The notes beneath the pieces are model-generated. The model searched no databases. It saw nothing but the letters and a program-made list of their open reading frames with translations, and was not told where the DNA came from. Made by a program: the position numbers and the translations under genes. This document shows, in pieces, positions 1 through 6,273 of a DNA stretch of 7,182 bases. Within the stretch, counting starts at the first letter, position 1; each line of letters begins with the position of its first letter. This stretch comes from Bacillota bacterium (GTDB taxonomy: Bacteria; Bacillota; Clostridia; Christensenellales; Aristaeellaceae): NCBI GenBank assembly GCA_023443705.1, contig JAEZTD010000274.1, positions 1 to 7,182 on the forward strand. Reading direction: 5' to 3'.

Positions 1-368
1 CCGCGCGCATGGGCATGACGGACCGGGTGATCTATTCCTCATTCAACCACCACAGCCTCGTGCGCGTAAAAGCCATCGACCCCTCGATTTACTGCGGGAT
101 TTTGTACGAATGCGCCATGGTCAGACCGTGGGAATATGCGAAGGCTTTGGGCATGAACGCGCTCCACCCGCATTTTTCGGAACTGAGGGTTCCCGGCGAG
201 TGCGACAAGGCGCACGCGCTGGGGCTTGATGTCAACCCCTGGACGGTCAACGAGGAGGAACATATCCGCATGACGTTTGATGCCGGCGCAGATTGGGTGA
301 TTACCAATTACCCGGATCGCGCGCTGGCGGTCCTCGCCACCCTTGACGCGAAGGGAACGCAGGCTTGA
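1..368 (+). CDS. Glycerophosphodiester phosphodiesterase, C-terminal part (5' end outside window)
   Basis: This is the last ~121 residues of a GDPD-family enzyme, which hydrolyses glycerophosphodiesters (deacylated phospholipids) to glycerol 3-phosphate and an alcohol. The frame is open from base 3, so the ATG at 9 is not taken as the real start. Family signatures visible are VIYSSFNHHSL (the 'SF' strand of the TIM barrel), the ALHPHF strand, WTVNEEE followed by the last helix, and the closing AGADWVITNYPDRAL, which matches the usual 'G(V/A)D.I.T(D/N)(Y/R)P' end of the barrel. The N-terminal catalytic HRG and ExD motifs would lie to the left and cannot be checked. It runs towards the minus-strand operon and is probably functionally unrelated to it. 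A stop (TGA) at 366-368 is followed 53 bases later by a terminator hairpin. Whole-family length is usually about 240-300 residues, so roughly half is present. Confidence 0.9.
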   Translation, partial: ARMGMTDRVIYSSFNHHSLVRVKAIDPSIYCGILYECAMVRPWEYAKALGMNALHPHFSELRVPGECDKAHALGLDVNPWTVNEEEHIRMTFDAGADWVITNYPDRALAVLATLDAKGTQA

Positions 369-577
369 AGCGCGAAGATTCCGATTTCGACGGCTGAAGG
401 CAGGCAAAAGTAAAGCAGATAAAAAGGCGAGCCCCATAACGGGTCTCGCCTTTTGCCATGCCCGGAAACACGCGCCATACGGATGCCGCTGAAAACTATG
501 CGCCTGTGGCGTGCTCCCGCCGGCGCGTTTGCCCACGGCGAGACGCCTTCAAGCATCTTCGAAAGGCATCGAGCCCA
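369..577. other. Convergent intergenic region
   Basis: This stretch separates the stop codons of two converging genes. The only structure I can support is the hairpin at 421-454. On the minus strand about 123 bases lie between the peptidase stop and the hairpin. That segment can be read as short open frames in several phases, but none has a ribosome binding site or a recognisable protein, so I regard it as untranslated 3' sequence. Confidence 0.6.
421..454. terminator. Probable bidirectional rho-independent terminator
   Basis: Bases 422-434 (AAAAGGCGAGCCC) pair with 441-454 (GGGTCTCGCCTTTT) around the six-base loop CATAAC, leaving a single bulged T at 444. The stem is about 13 base pairs, GC-rich near the loop and A/T at its base. 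The + strand ends in TTTT and the minus strand in TTTTT, so the same hairpin can stop transcription from the diesterase gene and from the peptidase end of the operon. The U tracts are short and partly inside the stem, so efficiency is uncertain. Confidence 0.75.
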
Positions 578-2557
578 TTACCAGATGGCGACCCTTTCTT
601 CGGGGGCGCGGTACATTCCATCGCCGGGCTGAACGTCAAAGGTTGTGTAGAAATCGTCCATGTTTTGCAGCTGAATGTTCGCGCGCAGCTTGTTGGGCGC
701 GTGGACATCCAGTTGAAGCAGCAGCGCTTCGTATTCCGGCGTGGACTTTTGCCGCCAGATGACGGCCCAGTTGGTGAAGAAGGCCGTCAGGTCCGCATCT
801 GCATCCAACTTGGCGGCTTCCAGCGCGCAGGCGAGGCCGCCCGCATCGGCCACATTCTCCGCCACGGTGAGGGCGCCGTTCACAACGCCCCCGGCGTATT
901 GGATGCCGTCGAACGCCGCTTCCATGGCTTGTGACAACGCATCAAATGTATCGTGATCTTCCGCGGTCCACCAGTTGGCGAGGTTGCCCAATTCGTCGAA
1001 TTTGGCGCCGTTGGGGTCAAAGGCGTGGGAGATTTCGTGCGCGATGATCGTGCCGATGCCGCCGAAGTTCGCGGACGAAGATTGCTCCAGGCTGTAAAAG
1101 GGCGCTTGCAAAATCGCAGCCGGGAAATTGATGCTGTTGTCCAGCGGCGAGTACATGGCGTTCACCGTGTCCGCGCTAAGCGGCCATAGGCTGCGGTCCA
1201 CGGGCGTATTCCATTTGCTGTAGTTGTCCAGTTTGCTCAGACGCGTGAACGCCATCGAGTTCCCGACCAGCGTGCCGCCCTCGGCGGACGGCACGGTAAG
1301 CATCTGGCCATACAAGGGGCGCGGTTCGTCCGGATAGCCGACGTGGATTGCCATGGTCTCCAGTTTTTTGATGGCCGTCGCGCGGGTATCGGCGCCGAGC
1401 CATGTGTTTGCGGACAGGCGGTTTTCGTAGGTTGCGAGAATCGTTTCAACCATCTTCCGTACGTCCTGCTTCGCCTGTTCGCCGAAATAGGTTTGACCGT
1501 AGTAGATGCCCACCACTTCACCAAACATCCCCGACGCCAGCGAGTATGCGCCTTTTTCGGGGGACGGGGCTTCGGAGGTGCCGGTAAGCATGCGGGCGAA
1601 GCTGCCCGATTCCACGCGGAAGTCGTCGCTAAGGCAGCGGGCAAGGCTGTTCACGGTGGATACCAGCATCCAGCTCTTCATCGCCGGAAACGTTTCCTCG
1701 TTCACCAGCTTGTTCAGCGCCGAGAAATAATCGGGGTCGGTGGATACAATGGTGCGGGGAACCGATCCCAGAAGCTCCGTGAACGATGCGGCAAAGTCCA
1801 TGCAGTCAATCTGCGCGTCAAACTCCGAAAAATCCATGGGATTGTAAAGCTTGGTATAATCGCTGGATTCCTCGGCGCTCTTTATGTAGGGGACGAGGCT
1901 TTCATCAAACGCAAGTGCCTGCCGCACGATCTGTTCGGCCTCATCCTCCGTCTTGCCCGCCATCACCAGGAGGGTGGCCGACATTTGGGCATAAGCGCTC
2001 TGGAGCATGTCTTTGGTGGTTTCATCCGCATAATAGGATTTATCCATCAGGAACAGCCCGGGGGCCGATATGTACAGCGCGTTGACGGAGGCGTCGCCCA
2101 TGTCCGCCATGACGCCGGCTGAAAAGGGCGCAGGCATACCCAATAGATCCCATTGCGCCCACTGGTCGGAAAAATCCGCCAGATTCTCGAGGCGTTCCAC
2201 CATCTCCATGTAGGGCAGCAAAGGTTCCGCGCCGGCGGCGTCCCTTGCTTCAAAGTCCAAAGCCAGGCGATAGAATTCAAGAAAATGAGTCAGCGCCTTA
2301 TCCGGCTGCTTCTCTCCGCGAAGCATGGCCGTAAAGTCTTTCGTGAGGGTTTCTTCCACATCGTCGGATATATCCATGAAACCGCCAACGGAGGGCCTGT
2401 CGGCCGGAATCACGGCAGAAGCGAGCCACTCCCCGTTGACCGCCTCGTAAAAGTCGTCCTTTGGTGAAATGGAATCCGCTAAGGCGGTCATCCCGTTTCC
2501 GATGAACAGCACTGCCGCCACGCATACACACAAGATACATAGAATTCTTTTCTTCAT
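578..2557 (-). CDS. Secreted M13-family (neprilysin-like) zinc metallopeptidase
   Basis: The 659-residue protein has full family length. An N-terminal signal peptide (MKKR, a hydrophobic stretch at about 5-20, ALA before Asp28) predicts Sec export. There is no clear lipobox, although three cysteines sit in the hydrophobic core. The mature N-terminus carries the M13 signature DDFYEAVNGEWL (34-45). The catalytic domain has VNAMYSPLDNSINFPAAI (465-482), the zinc motif HEISH (507-511, two His ligands plus catalytic Glu508), and ENVADAGG (567-574, with Glu567 as third ligand). The C-terminus has HAPNKLRAN and ends in the family-typical aromatic residue (VAIW). All catalytic residues appear intact. 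M13 enzymes cut short peptides on the amino side of hydrophobic residues, outside the membrane. A good ribosome site AAAGGAGG (2564-2571) lies 6 bases before the ATG. It follows the kinase gene by 51 bases with no terminator between, so it may be the last operon gene. A role in processing or degrading an exported peptide is only inference. Confidence 0.95.
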   Translation of the reverse strand: MKKRILCILCVCVAAVLFIGNGMTALADSISPKDDFYEAVNGEWLASAVIPADRPSVGGFMDISDDVEETLTKDFTAMLRGEKQPDKALTHFLEFYRLALDFEARDAAGAEPLLPYMEMVERLENLADFSDQWAQWDLLGMPAPFSAGVMADMGDASVNALYISAPGLFLMDKSYYADETTKDMLQSAYAQMSATLLVMAGKTEDEAEQIVRQALAFDESLVPYIKSAEESSDYTKLYNPMDFSEFDAQIDCMDFAASFTELLGSVPRTIVSTDPDYFSALNKLVNEETFPAMKSWMLVSTVNSLARCLSDDFRVESGSFARMLTGTSEAPSPEKGAYSLASGMFGEVVGIYYGQTYFGEQAKQDVRKMVETILATYENRLSANTWLGADTRATAIKKLETMAIHVGYPDEPRPLYGQMLTVPSAEGGTLVGNSMAFTRLSKLDNYSKWNTPVDRSLWPLSADTVNAMYSPLDNSINFPAAILQAPFYSLEQSSSANFGGIGTIIAHEISHAFDPNGAKFDELGNLANWWTAEDHDTFDALSQAMEAAFDGIQYAGGVVNGALTVAENVADAGGLACALEAAKLDADADLTAFFTNWAVIWRQKSTPEYEALLLQLDVHAPNKLRANIQLQNMDDFYTTFDVQPGDGMYRAPEERVAIW

Positions 2558-2608
2558 ACCGCGCCTCCTTTAATACTCTTGCCGGGGAAAACCCTGCCGC
2601 TGGATTCG

Positions 2609-3019
2609 CTACGTCAGCGCCTTTGTCAGTGTCAGAACATTCCGGTTCAGCGCATACGCATAGTGGATTGAGTCCGCGATTTTTTTGGTCATGAAGATGC
2701 CCAATCCGCCGATCTCCCGGTCTTCGGCCGAGAGGGTGACGTCCGGGTCCGGTTTTTCAAGCGGGTTGTAGGGGGTTCCGCAATCCGAAAAGCGCAGCAC
2801 TGCGACGGGCGGCTCGCCCACGATGCCGATTTCGATCGTGGCTTCTCCCTCGCCCGGGGCGTAGGCATAGCGCGCGATGTTGACGAAGATCTCCTCCGCC
2901 GCGACGGCCAGCCGCGCCTGCGCCTTGGGCGGGCAACTGCGCGCTTCCAGCTCTTGGCCGATGAACTGAAGGATGTCATCAAGCTTGTCGATCCGTGCGG
3001 GAACGGTCAGGCTCTTCAC
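2609..3019 (-). CDS. RsbW/SpoIIAB-like ATP-binding protein (anti-sigma factor / serine kinase type)
   Basis: The 136-residue GHKL-fold (HATPase_c_2) protein is the usual length for RsbW-type switch kinases. Visible ATP-site motifs are the N box EEIFVNIARYAY (42-53, Asn47 for magnesium), the G1 box SDCGTP (78-83, Asp79 for adenine), and the G2 box IGGLGIFMTKK (103-113) with RNVLTL near the end. Known relatives bind and inhibit a target, often a sigma factor, and phosphorylate a STAS antagonist. The cognate STAS protein is encoded two genes upstream. I chose the GTG at 3019 rather than the ATG at 3046. It overlaps the phosphatase stop as GTGA, has GGGGAG seven bases before it, and gives the standard N-terminus (KSLTVPA). 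The ATG would overlap the upstream gene by about 30 bases. No sigma factor gene is visible nearby, so the protein's target is unknown. Confidence 0.88.
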   Translation of the reverse strand: MKSLTVPARIDKLDDILQFIGQELEARSCPPKAQARLAVAAEEIFVNIARYAYAPGEGEATIEIGIVGEPPVAVLRFSDCGTPYNPLEKPDPDVTLSAEDREIGGLGIFMTKKIADSIHYAYALNRNVLTLTKALT

Positions 3020-5148
3020 GTTTTCTCTCCCCTTTTGCCAAAGCACAAGGCCAGCATTGTGATGTCGTCAAACTGCGGCGCACCGGCGGCGAAGGCGTCC
3101 ACGTCCTCCTTGACCGAGCGCAGGATCGCCGCCAGATCCGGCGTGCGCTGCGCGTTCAGCACCCGCATAAGCCGCTCGTCGCCGTAGAGCCGGTCCTCGG
3201 GATCGGTGGCTTCGGTCACGCCGTCGGTGTAGATGTACAGCATGTCGCCCGGGGAGAAGAGCGCCTCCTCCTGGCGGTAGCGGATGCCCTCCATGCCCGC
3301 CAGCACGAAGGCTGCGCGGGACCTCAGGAACTGGAAGTCCCCGCCCGCCCTTCGGATCAGCGGCGGGTTGTGGCCGGCGTTGACGTAGGCAAAGCGGCCG
3401 GTGGAGATTTCGAGCACCCCCATCCATGCTGTGACGAACATGCCCGCGGCGTTGTTTTCACTGAGCCGCGCGTTGGCCTCGGTAAACACCTGCGCTGGGC
3501 TGAGGCCGGTCTGTGCCAGCGTCTTGACGAGGGTCTTTGCGGTCATCATGAACAGCGCCGCTGGGATGCCCTTGCCCGACACATCCGCGATTATAACCGC
3601 CAGGTGATCTTCGTCCACCATGAAGAAGTCGTAGAAGTCGCCGCCCACCTCCTTGGCTGGCGTCATGGTGGCGTAGATGTCGAATTCGGGTCGGTCCGGG
3701 AAGGGTGGGAAGATGCAGGGAAGCATGCTGGCCTGTATTCTGGTGGCGACGCCGAGCTCGGCGCCAATGCGCTCCTTTTCGGCGGTGACCCGGGTCAGGT
3801 TTTCGATGTAATCGCGGAGCGAGGCAGTCATGCGCTCAAAACTCCGGCTCAAAAGCTCGATCTCGTCTCCGGTATGGATGTCCGGGCGGTAATCCAGCTT
3901 GCCTTCGCCAATTTGGCGCACATCCTCCGACAGCTTCAGGATGGGCCGGGAGATGCGGCCGCAGGCACCCCGAACGATCGCGATGAAGGCCGCGGCCAGC
4001 GCCGCGAAAGCCCCGACCATGATGAAGTTCAGATTGCCGATGATGTCCCCCATATCGGCGCGCGCCCCGCGGATGATTTCGTCGATGGCCGCGCTGGAGC
4101 GGGCCGCAGGCGCCAGAATTTCGCCCACCGGCATGACGACGGTCAGCTTCCAGCGAGTGGTCGCGACCGGCGCAAAGAGGATGTAGACCGGCTCGCCGCC
4201 GATTTCGCTGCGGACCGCACCGGTTTCGCTTGCGCGCATCGCCTCCAGCGCGGCGTCCGCCTGGGTGCCGAGGAGCGCGTCCGGCGCGCTGTTCTCCTCG
4301 CTCAGGCCGCGGGCTGAAATGGCGCTGCCGTCCTCCGAGAACAGCATCGCATAGCCGCCCGCGCCGAACTGGGTATTCAGGATCTCCTTGTTGATGCTTT
4401 CAATCAAGAGATCCACGCCCAGGACACCACCAAACGCGCCGTTTACGGTGATCGGCCGCGCCATCGTGACCGTGAGCCCCCGCCCGAAGCTATCCGGGTA
4501 GGTTTCGGAGACGTAGAGCGAGTCCGTCCGCTTCGCCGTCACGTACCAATCGAGGCCGCGGCAGTCAAAAGCGCCGATGCCGGCCTTGTCGGCGGCATAC
4601 TGATCGTATCCGATGTTGGCGCCGGATTCGTGGGCGGTGTAGACGCTGGAAATTTCCGGGGTGTTGGCGAGCACAGCCGCGAACACGCCCTCCAGATTGC
4701 CCAAGAGTGCGTTTTCGCGCGTTGCCTCGGGCGTACCGGCGATGTCCTTTGTCGCGGGCAGGTAGTGGAGCGTCGGGCCGTTGGGGAGGACCCCGGCCAC
4801 CAGTTCGTCCGGGGTAGGCACCGGGCGGGGGACAAAGCGATCCGGGTGTTCATAGAGGTAGGCGGTATACGCGGCCATTTCGTCGACGGCGCGCACGAAG
4901 GATTTCAGCCGCTCGTCAATGGTCACCGCCTTTTCTTCGACAAAGCTGCGCGCCGCGTCCAGCGCCTGGTCGATCAGCATGGCTTCGCTGTTCTTCGCGG
5001 CCTCTTCGCCCAGCCGTTCGGCGCTTGTCTCGGCGCTGTCGCGCAGGTAGCGCATGCCTGCCAGCGAGAACGCGAAGCTGAGCGCCAGCGCCGCGCAGAG
5101 CAGGATCAGAAAGGTTTTGAGCAATCGTGTTCTGATGGAGCGCCTCAT
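3016..5148 (-). CDS. Membrane sensor phosphatase: dCache - HAMP - PP2C/SpoIIE domain (RsbU-like)
   Basis: The protein has 710 residues from the chosen ATG. Architecture in order: cytoplasmic MRRSIRTRLLK, transmembrane segment about 10-32, extracytoplasmic region about 35-365, second membrane segment about 373-393, HAMP linker about 394-450 (SRPILKLSEDVRQIGEGKLD...TGDEIELLSRSF), short coiled linker (TAEKERIGAELGVATRIQ), and PP2C domain about 490-705. The outer region resembles a double Cache ligand-binding domain (GLDWYVTA, VSETYPDS, GVLGVDLLI). Metal-binding aspartates of the phosphatase are present in EVGGDFYDFF (~500-509), ADVSGKGIPAALF (~521-533), YTDGVTEA and FDDITML. Family members dephosphorylate a phospho-STAS protein; the likely substrate is the STAS protein encoded at 5948-6244. 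The start at 5148 forms an ATGA overlap with the GNAT stop and follows GGAGGAG; an ATG at 5163 lacks such a site. The ligand cannot be predicted from sequence. Confidence 0.93.
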   Translation of the reverse strand: MRRSIRTRLLKTFLILLCAALALSFAFSLAGMRYLRDSAETSAERLGEEAAKNSEAMLIDQALDAARSFVEEKAVTIDERLKSFVRAVDEMAAYTAYLYEHPDRFVPRPVPTPDELVAGVLPNGPTLHYLPATKDIAGTPEATRENALLGNLEGVFAAVLANTPEISSVYTAHESGANIGYDQYAADKAGIGAFDCRGLDWYVTAKRTDSLYVSETYPDSFGRGLTVTMARPITVNGAFGGVLGVDLLIESINKEILNTQFGAGGYAMLFSEDGSAISARGLSEENSAPDALLGTQADAALEAMRASETGAVRSEIGGEPVYILFAPVATTRWKLTVVMPVGEILAPAARSSAAIDEIIRGARADMGDIIGNLNFIMVGAFAALAAAFIAIVRGACGRISRPILKLSEDVRQIGEGKLDYRPDIHTGDEIELLSRSFERMTASLRDYIENLTRVTAEKERIGAELGVATRIQASMLPCIFPPFPDRPEFDIYATMTPAKEVGGDFYDFFMVDEDHLAVIIADVSGKGIPAALFMMTAKTLVKTLAQTGLSPAQVFTEANARLSENNAAGMFVTAWMGVLEISTGRFAYVNAGHNPPLIRRAGGDFQFLRSRAAFVLAGMEGIRYRQEEALFSPGDMLYIYTDGVTEATDPEDRLYGDERLMRVLNAQRTPDLAAILRSVKEDVDAFAAGAPQFDDITMLALCFGKRGEKT
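3027..3032 (-). promoter_or_regulatory. Ribosome binding site deciding the GTG start of the RsbW-like gene
   Basis: On the minus strand GGGGAG lies seven bases before GTG 3019-3017, inside the last codons of the phosphatase gene. Together with the GTGA overlap it selects GTG over the upstream in-frame ATG at 3046. Confidence 0.75.
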
Positions 5149-5951
5149 GACTGCTCCTCCCATGTTAAGACGCCTGACGCCCGGAGCGTCTCATCGGTTT
5201 TGATGAGCGCGGACGCCAGTTCCCACGTCAGAATCTGCATCGATATGTTCGTGCTGAAGCCGTCGCCCTGAATGTCTACAGGCACGAATGTCCCCTCGTG
5301 GCGGGCGCCGGTTCGCAGGAGCATGTTGTAGGATGCGCTGTTGAAAAGGTTCACCGGCCGCTCGCCCCACGCATCCCGTACGGTGCGCACGCGGTAGACC
5401 TCGCCGCATGTTTCGCTGTAGCCCAGGGCGGCGAAATGGCGCATTCCTGCATAGAACAGCGCCTCCGCCAGCGCGTTGCCCCGCCGACCGGGCGCGACGA
5501 GAATTTCCTTGCTGAAATAGAGCGTTCGCGCTTCCTGCGCATGTGCAAGCCTTTCCCCGAGCGCCGGAGGATGGATGTTTCGGCCCGACAGGTATTTGGG
5601 GTCGTTCAGGCCGCACCAGAGCATGCCCAGCGCTTCCCCTCCCTCGTCCTTCGCGATCAAGAGAAACTCCGTTTCGTCGCGGAGAAGGCGCAAAAGGCCG
5701 CGCTCGTCCTGAATTCGAAACATGCCGCCCGCCCGCTCAAAGTTGTCTGGCGCGTGGGGGTTAAGGCGCTCCAAGCAGTTGCCGCGATGGATCCACACGG
5801 CGCGGTACAGTTCGGCCACGGGCTCCACGTCCGCGTCGGTCATGGGCGAAATGGTCAGGCAGCGTCCGCGCTGAACGACCACCGTACGCGTAAGCGCAAA
5901 GCGCCGCGCGCCGCCCCCCTCCGACCGCGCCCCGGGATGGCGGGGTGTCAT
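5145..5951 (-). CDS. GNAT-family N-acetyltransferase-like protein, substrate unknown
   Basis: The 268-residue protein has a GNAT fold. The core begins at about residue 32 (LTISPMTDADVEPVAELYRA), and the acetyl-CoA pyrophosphate-binding motif A is LVAPGRRGNALAEAL (151-165), matching the R/Q-x-x-G-x-G/A signature with Ala in the last position. A later LFNSASYNMLLRTGARHEG (202-220) resembles the usual 'N..S..ML...GF' end of the fold. Family members transfer an acetyl or other acyl group from CoA to an amine on a small molecule, peptide or protein; nothing visible fixes the acceptor. The ATG at 5951 overlaps the STAS stop as ATGA, and the gene's own stop overlaps the phosphatase ATG. No Shine-Dalgarno sequence precedes this start or the later in-frame GTG (5882) or ATG (5843), so translation probably depends on coupling. 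The first ~25 residues, rich in Arg and Gly, are not part of the domain, so the start is less certain than the rest. Confidence 0.8.
   Translation of the reverse strand: MTPRHPGARSEGGGARRFALTRTVVVQRGRCLTISPMTDADVEPVAELYRAVWIHRGNCLERLNPHAPDNFERAGGMFRIQDERGLLRLLRDETEFLLIAKDEGGEALGMLWCGLNDPKYLSGRNIHPPALGERLAHAQEARTLYFSKEILVAPGRRGNALAEALFYAGMRHFAALGYSETCGEVYRVRTVRDAWGERPVNLFNSASYNMLLRTGARHEGTFVPVDIQGDGFSTNISMQILTWELASALIKTDETLRASGVLTWEEQS
5154..5160 (-). promoter_or_regulatory. Ribosome binding site deciding the phosphatase start
   Basis: GGAGGAG on the minus strand is five bases before ATG 5148-5146. It sits just after the alternative in-frame ATG at 5163, so it can only serve the downstream start. 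Confidence 0.8.
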
Positions 5952-6244
5952 TCGATCGTGAGGATGTCGGCAAAGCCGGTCACCTCAAAGACCTCCATTA
6001 CGGCTTCGCCCACGCCCGTCAGGCGCATGCGCCCTTGTCGGTTCATCCGCTTCTGCGCGGCCAGCAGCACGCGCAGCCCCGCGGAGGATATGTATTGAAG
6101 CTGCGCCATGTCCAGCGTGAGTTCCCGAACGCCGTCAAGTTTTTCGCCCAATTCAGCTTCCAGTTCGGGCGCGGTAACGGTGTCCAGCCGCCCGGCGAGC
6201 TTCATTGCCACCGTGCCGGGGCCTTCGGTCTTTTGGATTTCCAT
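5948..6244 (-). CDS. STAS-domain anti-sigma factor antagonist (SpoIIAA/RsbV-like)
   Basis: The 98-residue single STAS domain is normal length for the family. It shows the beta-strand AMKLAGRLDTVTAPELE (13-29), TLDMAQLQYISSAGLRVLL (43-61), and the C-terminal helix region VFEVTGFADILTI. Aligning YISSAGL with the SpoIIAA stretch FMDSSGL places Ser54 at the phosphorylated serine; the preceding Asp is replaced by Ser53 and the following Ser by Ala55, a variant I know to be common in this family. Known members are inactive when phosphorylated by an RsbW-type kinase and, when dephosphorylated by a PP2C partner, bind the kinase and free its target. Both partners are encoded just downstream. The ATG at 6244 follows GAGGAGGAG by six bases and begins 29 bases after the ABC transporter stop. 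The frame stays open far upstream, but that part lies inside the transporter gene and is not coding. Confidence 0.93.
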   Translation of the reverse strand: MEIQKTEGPGTVAMKLAGRLDTVTAPELEAELGEKLDGVRELTLDMAQLQYISSAGLRVLLAAQKRMNRQGRMRLTGVGEAVMEVFEVTGFADILTIE

Positions 6245-6250
6245 AGAATT

Positions 6251-6259
6251 CTCCTCCTC
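6251..6259 (-). promoter_or_regulatory. Ribosome binding site of the STAS gene
   Basis: GAGGAGGAG on the minus strand lies six bases before ATG 6244-6242. It marks the true start within a much longer open frame. The 29-base gap to the ABC stop contains no hairpin or promoter-like element that I can see. Confidence 0.8.
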
Positions 6260-6273
6260 GTCCAAGCTTTCGG

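Noticed and set aside
308..556. Minus-strand frame of 82 codons downstream of the peptidase
   Set aside because: It runs through the terminator hairpin and into the diesterase gene, has no ribosome binding site, and resembles no protein I recognise.
1343..2122. + strand open frame of 259 codons opposite the M13 peptidase
   Set aside because: It is antisense to a well-supported peptidase, has no domain pattern, and no ribosome site was seen before its start.
2576..2602. Short GGG-TTTT-CCC inverted repeat between the kinase and peptidase genes
   Set aside because: Only about three strong pairs and no following U tract, so it is not a credible terminator.
2558..2608. Possible -10 box (TATTAA on the minus strand) just before the peptidase gene
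   Set aside because: It abuts the ribosome binding site, and no -35-like hexamer sits about 17 bases upstream, so a transcript starting there would lack a usable leader.
2995..4317. Long + strand open frame of 440 codons opposite the phosphatase gene
   Set aside because: It is antisense to a gene with clear domain motifs. Its translation is rich in His, Arg and Gly with no recognisable domain, as expected for the shadow of a GC-rich gene.
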